The notes under the pieces are model-generated. The model was given only the letters and a program-made list of their open reading frames with translations. It ran no database searches and was not told the DNA's origin. Below, piece after piece: positions 43,994-52,429 of a stretch of DNA of 64,000 nucleotides (positions are counted from its first letter, which is position 1; the number at the start of each line of letters is the position of its first letter). Source of the DNA: an uncultured Bacteroidaceae bacterium (GTDB lineage Bacteria; Bacteroidota; Bacteroidia; Bacteroidales; Bacteroidaceae). The stretch covers positions 1 through 64,000 of the forward strand of contig CAJOCU010000010.1 of the NCBI GenBank assembly GCA_905233765.1, written 5' to 3'. A program made the position numbers and the translations under genes.

Positions 43994-44159
43994 CATTTCC
44001 TGTCGTTTTTCGCTTTTCGCCTCAAATCTATTAACACAGCAATTGCCACAAGGCTCTGATGAGGGTCTTGTGGCAATCGTCCTATAGCATAAAGAATCAG
44101 AGTCCCCGCAGTAGTCACAACCACTATAACGGAGATCTTATCGAATACCTACAGCGAAC

Positions 44160-47100
44160 TTATCGGGTCATTTTAAACTTATATACATTTCCATGTTCAC
44201 TCGTTGAGGCCCATGCTCTATACACTGTGCCTTCAATGGACGAGGGATTTGAAAGACTGCTGACGTAACCAGTAAATGACGCCGAATACCATACAGGATG
44301 GTACGAGGAGCCGCCAGTCCACGAGAATACAATCCCGACCTTTCCTTCTGACGAGATTGACCAACTACCCGTTTCCGTTTCTGGAATAAACGAAGAGCCA
44401 CTTGTTGTCTTAGAGGTCGCTCTCTTATCGGAAGTAAGAGTTAAAGTTGCGGTCTCCAAAACAGAGCCGTCATCGTTATATGTCGTACAACTCCAAGTTC
44501 CAGACAAATCGGGAATCCCCGTTAAAGTCGTAAAGGTTTTGTCTGCACCATAGTAAGTTTTACCATTAACTTCGACATATGCACAATATGTGTATTCAGT
44601 ATTTGACTTTAAGCCGCTCAAGGATATTGCTATCGAACCATTGGTGATATTAACGCTCTTACTTATTGAACCGCCATTCCAAGTGTATTCAACGCCACAA
44701 ACTCCACCTTCTGGAACATTCGCGAATGCACATTCCACAATAGCTGAATTATGAGTTATGTTTGAGCTTTCTCCAGTGGTCGAAGTAGGTGCTAAAGTGG
44801 TAAATGTCTTTTTTCCGTTAAAGTCAGCATATGTCTTTCCATTATATTCTATATATGCCCAATATGAGTATTTTGTATCTGGTTGTAAATTTGTGACATT
44901 ATAAGTATCCTTATCCGTTGCAGATACAGGAACGGTTTCTATTTCATCCACTCCATCTGCTTGAATTGCAATATAACACGTGCCATCATCAGGAACATTG
45001 CTAAAGCCATACTCAAATTGAGCGGATGATGCTGTTATAGTTCCACTGATGACATCTTTGACGTATGCACTTGGAGTTAAGGTTGTGAATGACTTCTTCC
45101 CATTCAAGTCCATGTATGTTTCCCCAGCATATTCCACGTATGCCCAATAATTGTATGTCGTTGCTGGATATAAATCTGAAACTTTGATTGTGTCTTTCTC
45201 GGTATATGAAACCTGCTCAATCTTAGGCTCATCTTCATCTACCGCCTGATAAGCTATATAGCATTTACCTGTCCTAGGAACATCATCAAACCCATATTCA
45301 AACTGAGCAGATATTGTGGTTATACTATCAGCGATGACATCACCGACATATGCTTTCAGATGAAAAGTATATTCAAGAGGATACTCCTTTGGCTCTTCAT
45401 AAGCATATTTATCCTCACCGTATTTGGCGTATCCATATAAAGTGGCTGTAGACTTTGGAATAGTCCGATAGTAGTCATATCTGGAATCTGCATTCGTACC
45501 CAAATGTTTGACGGAAATATGGATTTTTTCACCCTCAGGATCTTTATAGACGTATCCCCAGTCTTCTACACCTTCACTGTCTTCTAATTCGACCGTCGTT
45601 GTGGCTGCAAAATCATAGTAATGGGTCTTGTCCTTGTATTCAAACCCATCTCTAATGAATGTGGCATTGTTTACTTCAAACTTTTTCACCTTTGCAGGGG
45701 TCGGAAATTTGGTTATGAATGTAGTGGATGGCGACGCTTTTATTTCTGCGCCCATGAATTTAATCATTGGGCAAACATCATACGTAGTTCCTAATGCCAA
45801 ACCATCAAATGATTCCATGTATTTTTCTAAAGGCCATGATTCAGGTAACATATAGCTATCATCACAGAATTTTGCAGTGAGCAATTCACCATCTTGATTG
45901 CAGACGCCAAGACCAACTGTAATTGGCCATAATAACCTTTCTTTTGGTACAACAGAAGTTATGATTTGGGTCGACTCTAATTTATCCACTGACGGTGCAG
46001 TAAAAGAAGGAACAATCTTACGTGATGTTAGATTACTTTTCATTGAAGCCAACTTATATCCTATTACCTTCTCTTTTTTCATGCCAAATTTCATGTCTAA
46101 TGATAATCCTATTGAGGCTAAGAAGTTAATATCAACGTTGACCTTTTTCAGTTCTTCATATACGCTTGTAGATGGCAGGTCTAATATATCTGTAGAGAAA
46201 TTGGCTACACTTTCAAAACCAGCATCAAAATCTTCTGCAATACCGATTATCTCACCTATTGTGCATAAAGAAACTCCAAATCGTATTCCCCCATAAAGGG
46301 AACCGTTTATGTTGCCTGTTAAAGTAGGCATAGAAAGACCTTCATTTGTTAATTTATTATGTCCATCTGCACTCCATTTTTCATTCTCGTATTTGAAACC
46401 ACATTCAAAGCCAAAAGATCCTCTACTACTGAAAGACATAGAACCCTCCGCGCTAGCTTTAAGTGCTAAGTCAGGATCTATCATTACTAAGAAAGGCGTG
46501 TATGGAATCGGTATCCTAAAGATGCCAATTGGGATATTGGATTCATGATGCACCTTGCCTTTGAGTCCCGCTTCCACGCTTACATCCATATGGGGATGAA
46601 AGGACACATCTATGAAAGATGGTTTCCCTTTAGATAATTTGCAAAGGAGAGATATATCCATAGAAACATGGCCACTCAGCGTGGCGTTGACCCATGTCTT
46701 TGTTGTGTCAGGACGATATGTCCCACTTATATCAAAAGAGGGTGAAATGATTGAATTTATCTTTTTGGGAACAAATCGTCTGCGTGAATTACCTTTATCG
46801 TCAGACTCATCTATTGCCTGATACTCGCCAAAGCAAACAAAGTCTTCATATATATCTTCAAAAGAAACGGAGTCGCATACAATTTTTGAACTTTCAACAT
46901 CTCCCACCCTTCCTGCAAAACCAAATGGGAATCTTTCGTCCTCAAAATTTTCATAAACGAGTACGTCGCCATTTTTCGGTATTAGATTTGAAGGGGTTGT
47001 TGGAGACAGGTTTATTGTCATACCATCTACATCTGTAATGTATGGCAATAGCTCGTCTATTTTTCGAACCTCACTTGAATATTTGTTTTGAGGCTTACAC

Positions 47101-47357
47101 AAGCTAAAGCTATCTATGGCCTCCAAAGGGATCCAATATACACTATCTTTAGTCCAAACGACCTGGCTCTTGTATTCATCATAGACGTTGCCTAACTCAT
47201 CCGACTTACTCGTTGTAATGCTGTCTATTTCAGAATAGAAGAAAGCATTAAACTTTCCATCATTACGATATATATACAAAGCGTCACTTGATGGGATTTG
47301 CGCAAAAGAAAATATAGTCAAAAGGCTGGCCAAGGATAATACAATTGAGCGTTTCAT
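44160..47357 (-). CDS. Large secreted repeat protein with FN3-like modules
   Basis: The 1065-residue protein has a signal peptide (IVLSLASLLTIFSFAQ), a beta-rich N-terminal 500 residues of no known family (central part with H-M-D-V-S-V-E-A-G-L-K-G and G-S-M-S-F-S-S-R-G-S-F-G, reminiscent of large outer-surface proteins), then three modules of about 95 residues with Q-F-E-Y-G-F-x-x-V-P, L-x-P-x-T-x-Y-x-Y-W-A-Y-[VI]-E-Y and K-x-F-T-T-L, as in fibronectin-III-like repeats. The last 90 residues (LSGTWSCTTYNDDG...) look like a lipocalin-type sheet. Function unknown; surface location likely. It overlaps the upstream gene by 4 bp. Confidence 0.7.
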   Translation of the reverse strand: MKRSIVLSLASLLTIFSFAQIPSSDALYIYRNDGKFNAFFYSEIDSITTSKSDELGNVYDEYKSQVVWTKDSVYWIPLEAIDSFSLCKPQNKYSSEVRKIDELLPYITDVDGMTINLSPTTPSNLIPKNGDVLVYENFEDERFPFGFAGRVGDVESSKIVCDSVSFEDIYEDFVCFGEYQAIDESDDKGNSRRRFVPKKINSIISPSFDISGTYRPDTTKTWVNATLSGHVSMDISLLCKLSKGKPSFIDVSFHPHMDVSVEAGLKGKVHHESNIPIGIFRIPIPYTPFLVMIDPDLALKASAEGSMSFSSRGSFGFECGFKYENEKWSADGHNKLTNEGLSMPTLTGNINGSLYGGIRFGVSLCTIGEIIGIAEDFDAGFESVANFSTDILDLPSTSVYEELKKVNVDINFLASIGLSLDMKFGMKKEKVIGYKLASMKSNLTSRKIVPSFTAPSVDKLESTQIITSVVPKERLLWPITVGLGVCNQDGELLTAKFCDDSYMLPESWPLEKYMESFDGLALGTTYDVCPMIKFMGAEIKASPSTTFITKFPTPAKVKKFEVNNATFIRDGFEYKDKTHYYDFAATTTVELEDSEGVEDWGYVYKDPEGEKIHISVKHLGTNADSRYDYYRTIPKSTATLYGYAKYGEDKYAYEEPKEYPLEYTFHLKAYVGDVIADSITTISAQFEYGFDDVPRTGKCYIAYQAVDEDEPKIEQVSYTEKDTIKVSDLYPATTYNYWAYVEYAGETYMDLNGKKSFTTLTPSAYVKDVISGTITASSAQFEYGFSNVPDDGTCYIAIQADGVDEIETVPVSATDKDTYNVTNLQPDTKYSYWAYIEYNGKTYADFNGKKTFTTLAPTSTTGESSNITHNSAIVECAFANVPEGGVCGVEYTWNGGSISKSVNITNGSIAISLSGLKSNTEYTYCAYVEVNGKTYYGADKTFTTLTGIPDLSGTWSCTTYNDDGSVLETATLTLTSDKRATSKTTSGSSFIPETETGSWSISSEGKVGIVFSWTGGSSYHPVWYSASFTGYVSSLSNPSSIEGTVYRAWASTSEHGNVYKFKMTR

Positions 47358-47824
47358 CTCTTCACAATTTTATAAGTTAGACCATTGATCGTAACCACAT
47401 AAGCGCCAGCTTTCAAGTTCGTGAGAGGGAAGGAATATTCTCCAGTCTTTTGAACAGATTTCTTGAAAATAAGTGTGCCATTGATAGAATGAAGAGTAAC
47501 AGTACTGTTAGATTTAAGTGCAGGAAAGAGCAAAGACTCGCCATCCAGCTTGAAGGAGGCTTTGTCGGTTCGCAAATCGGTAATGGCTGTTGCTGTATTG
47601 TCCTCGTAGGTGAAACGAGCCATGTTTTCCAAAGCATAATTCACTTCCACTCCGTTGGAGGTAATGACCAAATCGGTTTCTGTGAATGTAATCTTTGGTT
47701 TCTCGGTCAATGCGTAAGCCACTTTCGTTCCGTCCTTTGCCCATACTACAAGTTGTGTTCTTGGATTGTCTGCCATTGCCATTGAGCAGTAAAGCATAAA
47801 AATAGTCACTACTATTCCTTTCAT
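47354..47824 (-). CDS. Secreted protein with type IX-like sorting tail
   Basis: 156 residues: signal peptide (VVTIFMLYCSMAMA), a segment PKITFTETDLVITSNGVEVNYALENMARFTYED, and a C-terminal part VTLHSINGTLIFKKSV...LKAGAYVVTINGLTYKIVKR. The plan is the same as in the protein at 2396-2899 (I-T-F..L-x-[IV]..V-x-Y/W-A-x-x-N...G-x-Y-x-V), so the two belong to one family. First gene of a pair with the 1065-residue protein through an ATGA overlap. Function unknown. Confidence 0.65.
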   Translation of the reverse strand: MKGIVVTIFMLYCSMAMADNPRTQLVVWAKDGTKVAYALTEKPKITFTETDLVITSNGVEVNYALENMARFTYEDNTATAITDLRTDKASFKLDGESLLFPALKSNSTVTLHSINGTLIFKKSVQKTGEYSFPLTNLKAGAYVVTINGLTYKIVKR

Positions 47825-47966
47825 ATTGATGCGTTGTTAAGATTTCTTTAAAGAGTTATTACTAACGCCACCATTTTCAATGGCTAAGTGTATACGGAAG
47901 CGTGTATGAGAATTATTTCATGAAACTCCTCCCATATCGTCTTCCATGTCGCATGTCGAATATTAA

Positions 47967-48245
47967 TTATTTGACGACTAATGAAATATCACATGTCTCG
48001 AAGTTGATTTCCCAATTGCCGCCTTCCACGGACTCCCATTGGTACTTCTTGGCCATCGCATCCCACCACGCTTGAAACTTCGTGCTGGTCTCGCCCATGT
48101 CCTTGACGAGTTTCTCATAGAGTTCCGTATTGTCGGCATTGATAATCTTGGCCAGTTCCATCAGGCCGTTCTTACGCTCGAAGAGCGTCTGGATTTCAGT
48201 GCGCTCTTCGGGCGTCACCTTACCTACAGTCTTTCTTATTTCCAT
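47967..48245 (-). CDS. Small accessory protein of the CXXX-repeat RiPP system
   Basis: The 92-residue protein (EIRKTVGKVTPEERTEIQTL, LMELAKIINADNTELYEKLV, W-W-D-A-M-A-K-K-Y-Q-W) matches the small family known from comparative work as CXXX repeat peptide modification system protein. It has no membrane helix or metal motif and is predicted mostly helical; it may be a recognition or scaffold protein for the precursor. The gene overlaps the maturase by 10 bp and is the last of the four-gene locus. Confidence 0.8.
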   Translation of the reverse strand: MEIRKTVGKVTPEERTEIQTLFERKNGLMELAKIINADNTELYEKLVKDMGETSTKFQAWWDAMAKKYQWESVEGGNWEINFETCDISLVVK

Positions 48246-49201
48246 TGCTGATAGTTATTAAAAGGATCCAAATAATTGATTTCAGGAATTTCATGTGTAT
48301 TGCTCATGTGGAGTCCTTTGGCCTCCATCTTAGCCAGCAAATCCCTTGATGCATTACGCTCTATATGAGCGATGACACACTGCTGATGACTGGGAGTATT
48401 TGCATCGAGGGTAAGATAGCTGTTCAACCAAATGCAACGCTTGCACTGGTAGGCATCGCAATGACGACAGATGGGAGCGTGGTTAAGACGTAACAACTGT
48501 CGGTTCTTGATGTTGAGACCGTCAGCGAGGCTGCCTGCATTTTGCGATGGGTCATCATAGTAGAAGGCCGGACAGAGATAGAACTTCCCATTAGGTGCCA
48601 ATGTCACCGTCGTGTCACCCGCTCCACAATTGTTCATCTGTGTAAGCAACAAGCGGTCGGTCAACAGGTTCAGCTGTACCATACGTCCCGTTTTGAATAC
48701 TTCGATGAGAGCATCAGACAGAGTCTCGAGCAGCGTCTGATAACCTCCTATCTCTTCATCGCGGAAAGCTTCAATATCTGTCAGTACGATGTTCAATCGT
48801 GCCACCTTGTTAAGCAGACTCTTCACGCGCTCAATGTTGGCTTTTAATTCCTGACGGCTGGCGCTGATAATGCAGGTCGCATTCTGAACACTCTCCACAT
48901 CCGTCGTTTGCCACTCTGTCAGCACCAGCACATCCGCCTCTTCAGCCTGCGCCATAGGCTTGATCTTCGTATGGTCAATGCTCTCGATGACTTCGGTATA
49001 CTCAACAGGCAACGCCTCTTCAGGATAAACAAATTGAATGTTTAGGTTCTCCTTCATTGCAAACACGATGCCCGCTTTCAGCACCTCCAACGGTATCAAT
49101 ACTCCCTCGCCCATTGGAGAGGGGAACGACAGGGGGTGAGGTCTATAATGACAATACGACACGCTCCTGTTATCCAATAGTATAATCAAGTATTGCAACA
49201 T
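48236..49201 (-). CDS. CXXX-repeat peptide maturase (SPASM-like partner protein)
   Basis: The 321-residue protein lacks the CxxxCxxC motif of radical SAM enzymes but has a radical-SAM-like auxiliary C-terminus: MNNCGAGDTTVTLAPNGKFYLCPAF and ICRHCDAYQCKRC, cysteines fit for one or two Fe-S clusters. The family is annotated as CXXX repeat peptide maturase and always goes with the radical SAM gene. The N-terminal part looks like a degenerate TIM-barrel half. A palindromic insertion (49101-49144) codes for HPLSFPSPMGEG near residue 25. 3 bp after the radical SAM gene. Confidence 0.82.
   Translation of the reverse strand: MLQYLIILLDNRSVSYCHYRPHPLSFPSPMGEGVLIPLEVLKAGIVFAMKENLNIQFVYPEEALPVEYTEVIESIDHTKIKPMAQAEEADVLVLTEWQTTDVESVQNATCIISASRQELKANIERVKSLLNKVARLNIVLTDIEAFRDEEIGGYQTLLETLSDALIEVFKTGRMVQLNLLTDRLLLTQMNNCGAGDTTVTLAPNGKFYLCPAFYYDDPSQNAGSLADGLNIKNRQLLRLNHAPICRHCDAYQCKRCIWLNSYLTLDANTPSHQQCVIAHIERNASRDLLAKMEAKGLHMSNTHEIPEINYLDPFNNYQQWK
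49101..49144. repeat. In-frame palindromic element in the CXXX maturase gene
   Basis: CTCCCTCGCCCATTGGAGAG then GGGAACGACAGGGGGTGAG; coding strand gives P-H-P-L-S-F-P-S-P-M-G-E-G. Only family copy outside cobalamin-related genes. Confidence 0.6.
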
Positions 49202-49204
49202 AGT

Positions 49205-50452
49205 CTATAAATCACAAGTCTTGTGGTTCGACTTCCGTTTCTGTTCCTCGTAGTCCTGCAACTCCAACTTGCGGAACAATTTATTCCAATAGTAGTTGTT
49301 CGCCCGCACGCGTGCCTTGTGCATCTTGCAGATGGCCGTTGCACGCTGATAGACGGTGTGCGTGTCAGCAGCATCGTAGTTCTCGCCCTGACACCAGGCA
49401 CAGCCGCTCGCCACCTCGCAGTTGATACATTCTTCAATCGATTGCGTACAGCGATCTAGCGTTAAAAACGGGCGCAACTTATTTTTATCAATGCCATCAT
49501 GCACATTGCCAATAATCCATGCAGGCTTACTCCGTAAGGAATACTGCGCAAAACGGGTGCAGGGGTAGAACATACCTGCTGCATCGACTGCCAACATCAT
49601 ACCTGCGCCACACCAATTCTGGTTGTCATGCTCGTGGTCCATCGGCTTTCCGATATGTTCTTGGAAAAACGAACAAGCGTACTCTTCATACAACCGCCCG
49701 TCAATGATAGCATCTGCCAGTTCCGTTAGTTGCTGCTCGAAAAGTCTATCATCGCCCTCATGCCACACCGCCTCGAACACGCAGTTGATGTTCACCTCCT
49801 TGATGCCGAGAGAATATAAATGTAATACACTCTCTTTAATATAAGGAATATCAGCCGAACTGATGGTCACCTTTGTTCCCGCGCCGGGGAACTGCTCTAA
49901 CCATAGTGGGATATTTCGCACAACATCCTTATATGATCCTTGTTCCTCTTCTGGCTTGGGCTGTATGCCTTCCTCCATCCCGGGAGTCTTCCAGATGCGG
50001 TTAAGGTCGTGCTTGCGTTGTGTTCCGTCAATGGTGATGCCGATGCTCAGGTGGTTGTGGTTCTTCTCGATGAAACGCTGCACCTTCTCCGTATGGTAGT
50101 TGATGCCGTTGGTAGAAAACGAGAAGCGATAGGAGTTGAACCAATGGTGGTTCCTGCGGTACATCTCTGTTTTCAGATAGTCACAAATCTTATCAATTAG
50201 ATCTATCTCTAAGAACGGCTCGCCACCGATGAAGTCCCAAATGACACTCTCCTCTTGGAATTCTTCCTCATGACCGAGGATATAGTCAATGGCCTCCTTT
50301 GCCTCCTCCCACGACATCCGCTCCTGGGTATTCTTTCCTACTAGATAGCAGTACTTACACGCCAATTGGCAATCCTTGGTGACAATGAACGTGATGGATT
50401 TGGAAGTGCCGTCTTTCCACAGTATTGTGTTTTCTTTTATCATTTCCTTCAT
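49205..50452 (-). CDS. Radical SAM peptide maturase, CXXX-repeat target family
   Basis: The 415-residue enzyme has the 4Fe-4S/SAM motif CQLACKYC (Cys28, 32, 35), IGGEPFLEIDLIDKI, and a SPASM C-terminus with WCGAGMMLAVDAAG, FYPC and INCEVASGCAWCQGE. Enzymes of this class with Cys-rich targets often make sulfur-to-carbon thioether bonds; for this subfamily the product has not, to my knowledge, been determined. The ATG overlaps the stop of the precursor gene by one base (TAATG), a clear sign of coupling. A second Met three codons in is an alternative start. Confidence 0.9.
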   Translation of the reverse strand: MKEMIKENTILWKDGTSKSITFIVTKDCQLACKYCYLVGKNTQERMSWEEAKEAIDYILGHEEEFQEESVIWDFIGGEPFLEIDLIDKICDYLKTEMYRRNHHWFNSYRFSFSTNGINYHTEKVQRFIEKNHNHLSIGITIDGTQRKHDLNRIWKTPGMEEGIQPKPEEEQGSYKDVVRNIPLWLEQFPGAGTKVTISSADIPYIKESVLHLYSLGIKEVNINCVFEAVWHEGDDRLFEQQLTELADAIIDGRLYEEYACSFFQEHIGKPMDHEHDNQNWCGAGMMLAVDAAGMFYPCTRFAQYSLRSKPAWIIGNVHDGIDKNKLRPFLTLDRCTQSIEECINCEVASGCAWCQGENYDAADTHTVYQRATAICKMHKARVRANNYYWNKLFRKLELQDYEEQKRKSNHKTCDL

Positions 50453-51078
50453 TAATAATAACTAGCTCTATCACATCTTCCCCTACAGCTAGCACTACAG
50501 TTGTTTCCACATAGGCCACCACACCCCGTACAATTCCCACTGCATGAGCCTGTACATTGGTTATAACAGTTCCCGCTACAACTCCGTTGACATGAGCCTG
50601 AGCAAGATGAAAAGCAACCAGAAGAACATCCAGAGCATCCTCCTGTACCACCCTGATTAACTATTACAGTTCTATTGTTCTGTGAGCCATTTCCACCTTG
50701 TCTTTGTCCGTCTCCTCTTTTTGCAGTATTTTGACATCCCGAAAGACAGGTACCCGTACATCCGTTTTGGCAAGAACCTTTACAAGCATTTTGACATGAA
50801 GTTTGGCAACCCGTGTAGCACGTCCCAGTACATGTAGCTTGACAACCATCTTGACAATTACCTTGACATGCTGCCACGCATGTAATATAGCATGTCTTAT
50901 AGCATGTGTTTACACAGGAAGCAGCACATCCGAAATAACAACTAGTAGGTATTTTACTCTCGCTAGCTTCTATTAGTACACTAGGGATAAAAACAGTCCC
51001 AAGAATTGGCAATAATTTAGCAGCTTTCTTAAAGAATTCACGACGACTTCGCAGTTCTTCATTCTCTTGTTTACTCAT
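50452..51078 (-). CDS. CXXX-repeat RiPP precursor with Tat-like leader
   Basis: The 208-residue protein has a leader of 46 residues and 33 cysteines. Residues 47-118 are 18 uninterrupted C-x-x-x units. A Cys-free hydrophilic spacer follows (119-147, AKRGDGQRQGGNGSQNNR...), then a second array from 148 to 205 with 15 Cys, mostly every fourth residue, rich in Gly and Ser. The leader carries RSRREFFKKAAK followed by a hydrophobic stretch (LLPILGTVFIPSVLIEAS), close to the twin-arginine consensus SRRxFLK, which would let a folded, modified peptide be exported. Haft and Basu's comparative work predicted such targets for this radical SAM family. Long 5' leader with a terminator-like hairpin. Confidence 0.9.
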   Translation of the reverse strand: MSKQENEELRSRREFFKKAAKLLPILGTVFIPSVLIEASESKIPTSCYFGCAASCVNTCYKTCYITCVAACQGNCQDGCQATCTGTCYTGCQTSCQNACKGSCQNGCTGTCLSGCQNTAKRGDGQRQGGNGSQNNRTVIVNQGGTGGCSGCSSGCFSSCSGSCQRSCSGNCYNQCTGSCSGNCTGCGGLCGNNCSASCRGRCDRASYY

Positions 51079-51218
51079 AGGTCTTATTATTTATGTATCA
51101 GAGATATAACAATTGGAACTATCTTCTACTTGAATATCTACAAGATGTGATCTTATAAATCTCTTTTCCGCGGCTCCCATGCAGAGGCTATGGTAAATGA
51201 TTATGTTCTCGTACACAT

Positions 51219-51260
51219 ACAAAAAAGCGTGGGAGTCCGTACTTGTTGCCCGTCCCACGG
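51219..51260 (-). terminator. Terminator-like hairpin in the leader of the RiPP operon
   Basis: Minus strand CGTGGGA ... TCCCACG (7-bp stem, 18-nt loop) followed by CTTTTTTG. It sits about 310 nt after the promoter at 51571 and 140 nt before the precursor start, with no stable gene between. It would either end a small RNA or attenuate the operon. Confidence 0.6.
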
Positions 51261-51570
51261 TCTTGGCGTCTCGCATTGCCCATCCAGTCGAAACGGTGCA
51301 ACGCAGAAGCCCACGCGAGGATATATACTCAACCGTATATCTCGTATGTACCTATATATACTATGGTACAATGAGGGCTATACAGTAACATATCCCACAT
51401 TGGACATCTACCGTTGCTTTGTTAATGACTGGATTCGAGTTTGCGAGACTTCAGACCGTCAAAGAACAAAGCGCTGAGTAAACGCCTTTTACATTATGTG
51501 TGTCCCACCCAGCTTCTGCATTTGTGCTGTTGAGAGCTTATTAGCATTCACTTTCGTGGTGATGACGCTG

Positions 51571-51578
51571 CAAAAGTA
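51571..51578 (-). promoter_or_regulatory. -7 promoter box upstream of the RiPP operon
   Basis: Minus strand TACTTTTG (TAnnTTTG). The region between here and 51078 contains a 60-codon open frame (51091-51276) that spans the terminator hairpin and is not convincing as a gene. Confidence 0.5.
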
Positions 51579-51631
51579 AGAATTTATTCAAATCCAGCAA
51601 AAGAAAAAGTCATAAATTTCACTTTTGGGCA

Positions 51632-51662
51632 CAAAAAAGCCCTCCCGAGAGTGCGGGAGGGC
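51632..51662 (-). terminator. Terminator of the cob operon
   Basis: Minus strand GCCCTCCCG / CGGGAGGGC 9-bp stem, CACTCT loop, then TTTTTTG, about 80 bp after the chimera stop codon. Confidence 0.85.
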
Positions 51663-51742
51663 GGTGGTTAGAGGCCGCGGACAGAGGGGGGTGAAGGCCG
51701 CGGACAGGGGATGCTGCAAAGGGGGGAGGGTGCAGAGGGGGA

Positions 51743-52429
51743 TTAGAGGTCGCGGCCGGGACGGAGCTGGGCGGCATCGTCATAGGTGAGGATGGCGTTG
51801 ACGAGGGTGGCGGCGAGGTTGCTGCCGCCCTTGCGGCCTTCGACGATAATCTTGGGGATGTCGCGCAGGGTCTTCACGGCGTGCTTGCTCTCGCAGACAT
51901 GAACGAAGCCGACGGGGGCAGCGATGATGCCGGCAGGATGGAGCTTGCCCTTGCGAACAAGGTCGCAAATCTCAAAGAGGGCTGTGGGGGCGTTGCCTAC
52001 GACATAGAGGGCGTCGGGATATTCCTCGGCAGCCAGCTGCATAGCGGCTTGGCTGCGGGTGATGGAAGGCCTCTCCCCCGACCCCTCTCCCGTGAGAGAG
52101 GGGAGATTGGCGATCTGTTTCGTGCGTGGGTCGTTGATGTAGCAGTGAACCTCGATGCCGAGGCGTTCCAGCGCACCCTTGCGGATGCCGGCGGCTGCCA
52201 TCGTCACGTCGGTGACGATATGCTTCAGGCTGCCGTCTGTCACCTTGTTATATAAGAGTTCCGTGGCGCGGTCGTCCATCCACTCAGCACCTTCGGGCAA
52301 CAGCGGTGCTACTATCACATGGTGGCGCCTTCCTCCAGAGAACACATGGCCACGGTTGATAATATCCTGTACTTCGGGCGGGAAGAACGGGTGCGGATGA
52401 TCGGTGATGCCTATGACAATAAACTTCAT
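51743..52429 (-). CDS. Chimeric CbiE-head/CbiC-tail protein, probably inactive
   Basis: The 228-residue protein has two origins. Residues 1-50 (FIVIGITDHPHPFFPPEV, FSGGRRHHVIVAPLLPEGAE) match the start of CbiE in the gene at 41343. From residue 51 (MDDRATELLYNKV...) it matches CbiC in the gene upstream (MDERATEILYNKV...) almost to the end. Missing are the rest of CbiE and the first third of CbiC, including the H-x-T-x-D-F motif with the histidine shown to be essential in precorrin-8X methylmutase. A palindromic insertion (52068-52111) adds LPSLTGEGSGERPS. It starts inside the DUF4491 stop codon (ATGA). Unlikely to be a methylmutase; last gene of the operon. Confidence 0.8.
   Translation of the reverse strand: MKFIVIGITDHPHPFFPPEVQDIINRGHVFSGGRRHHVIVAPLLPEGAEWMDDRATELLYNKVTDGSLKHIVTDVTMAAAGIRKGALERLGIEVHCYINDPRTKQIANLPSLTGEGSGERPSITRSQAAMQLAAEEYPDALYVVGNAPTALFEICDLVRKGKLHPAGIIAAPVGFVHVCESKHAVKTLRDIPKIIVEGRKGGSNLAATLVNAILTYDDAAQLRPGRDL
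52068..52111. repeat. In-frame palindromic element in the chimera
   Basis: GGCCTCTCCCCCGACCCCTC then TCCCGTGAGAGAGGGGAGAT; absent at the same site of the CbiC paralog upstream, which reads Q-M-A-E-E-K-G-I-T-R-S-Q where the chimera reads Q-I-A-N-L-P-S-L-T-G-E-G-S-G-E-R-P-S-I-T-R-S-Q. The clearest proof of insertion. Confidence 0.8.

Noticed and set aside
51091-51276. 60-codon minus-strand frame in the RiPP leader
   Set aside because: It crosses the terminator-like hairpin and its U tract, has no clear ribosome-binding site and no recognised family.
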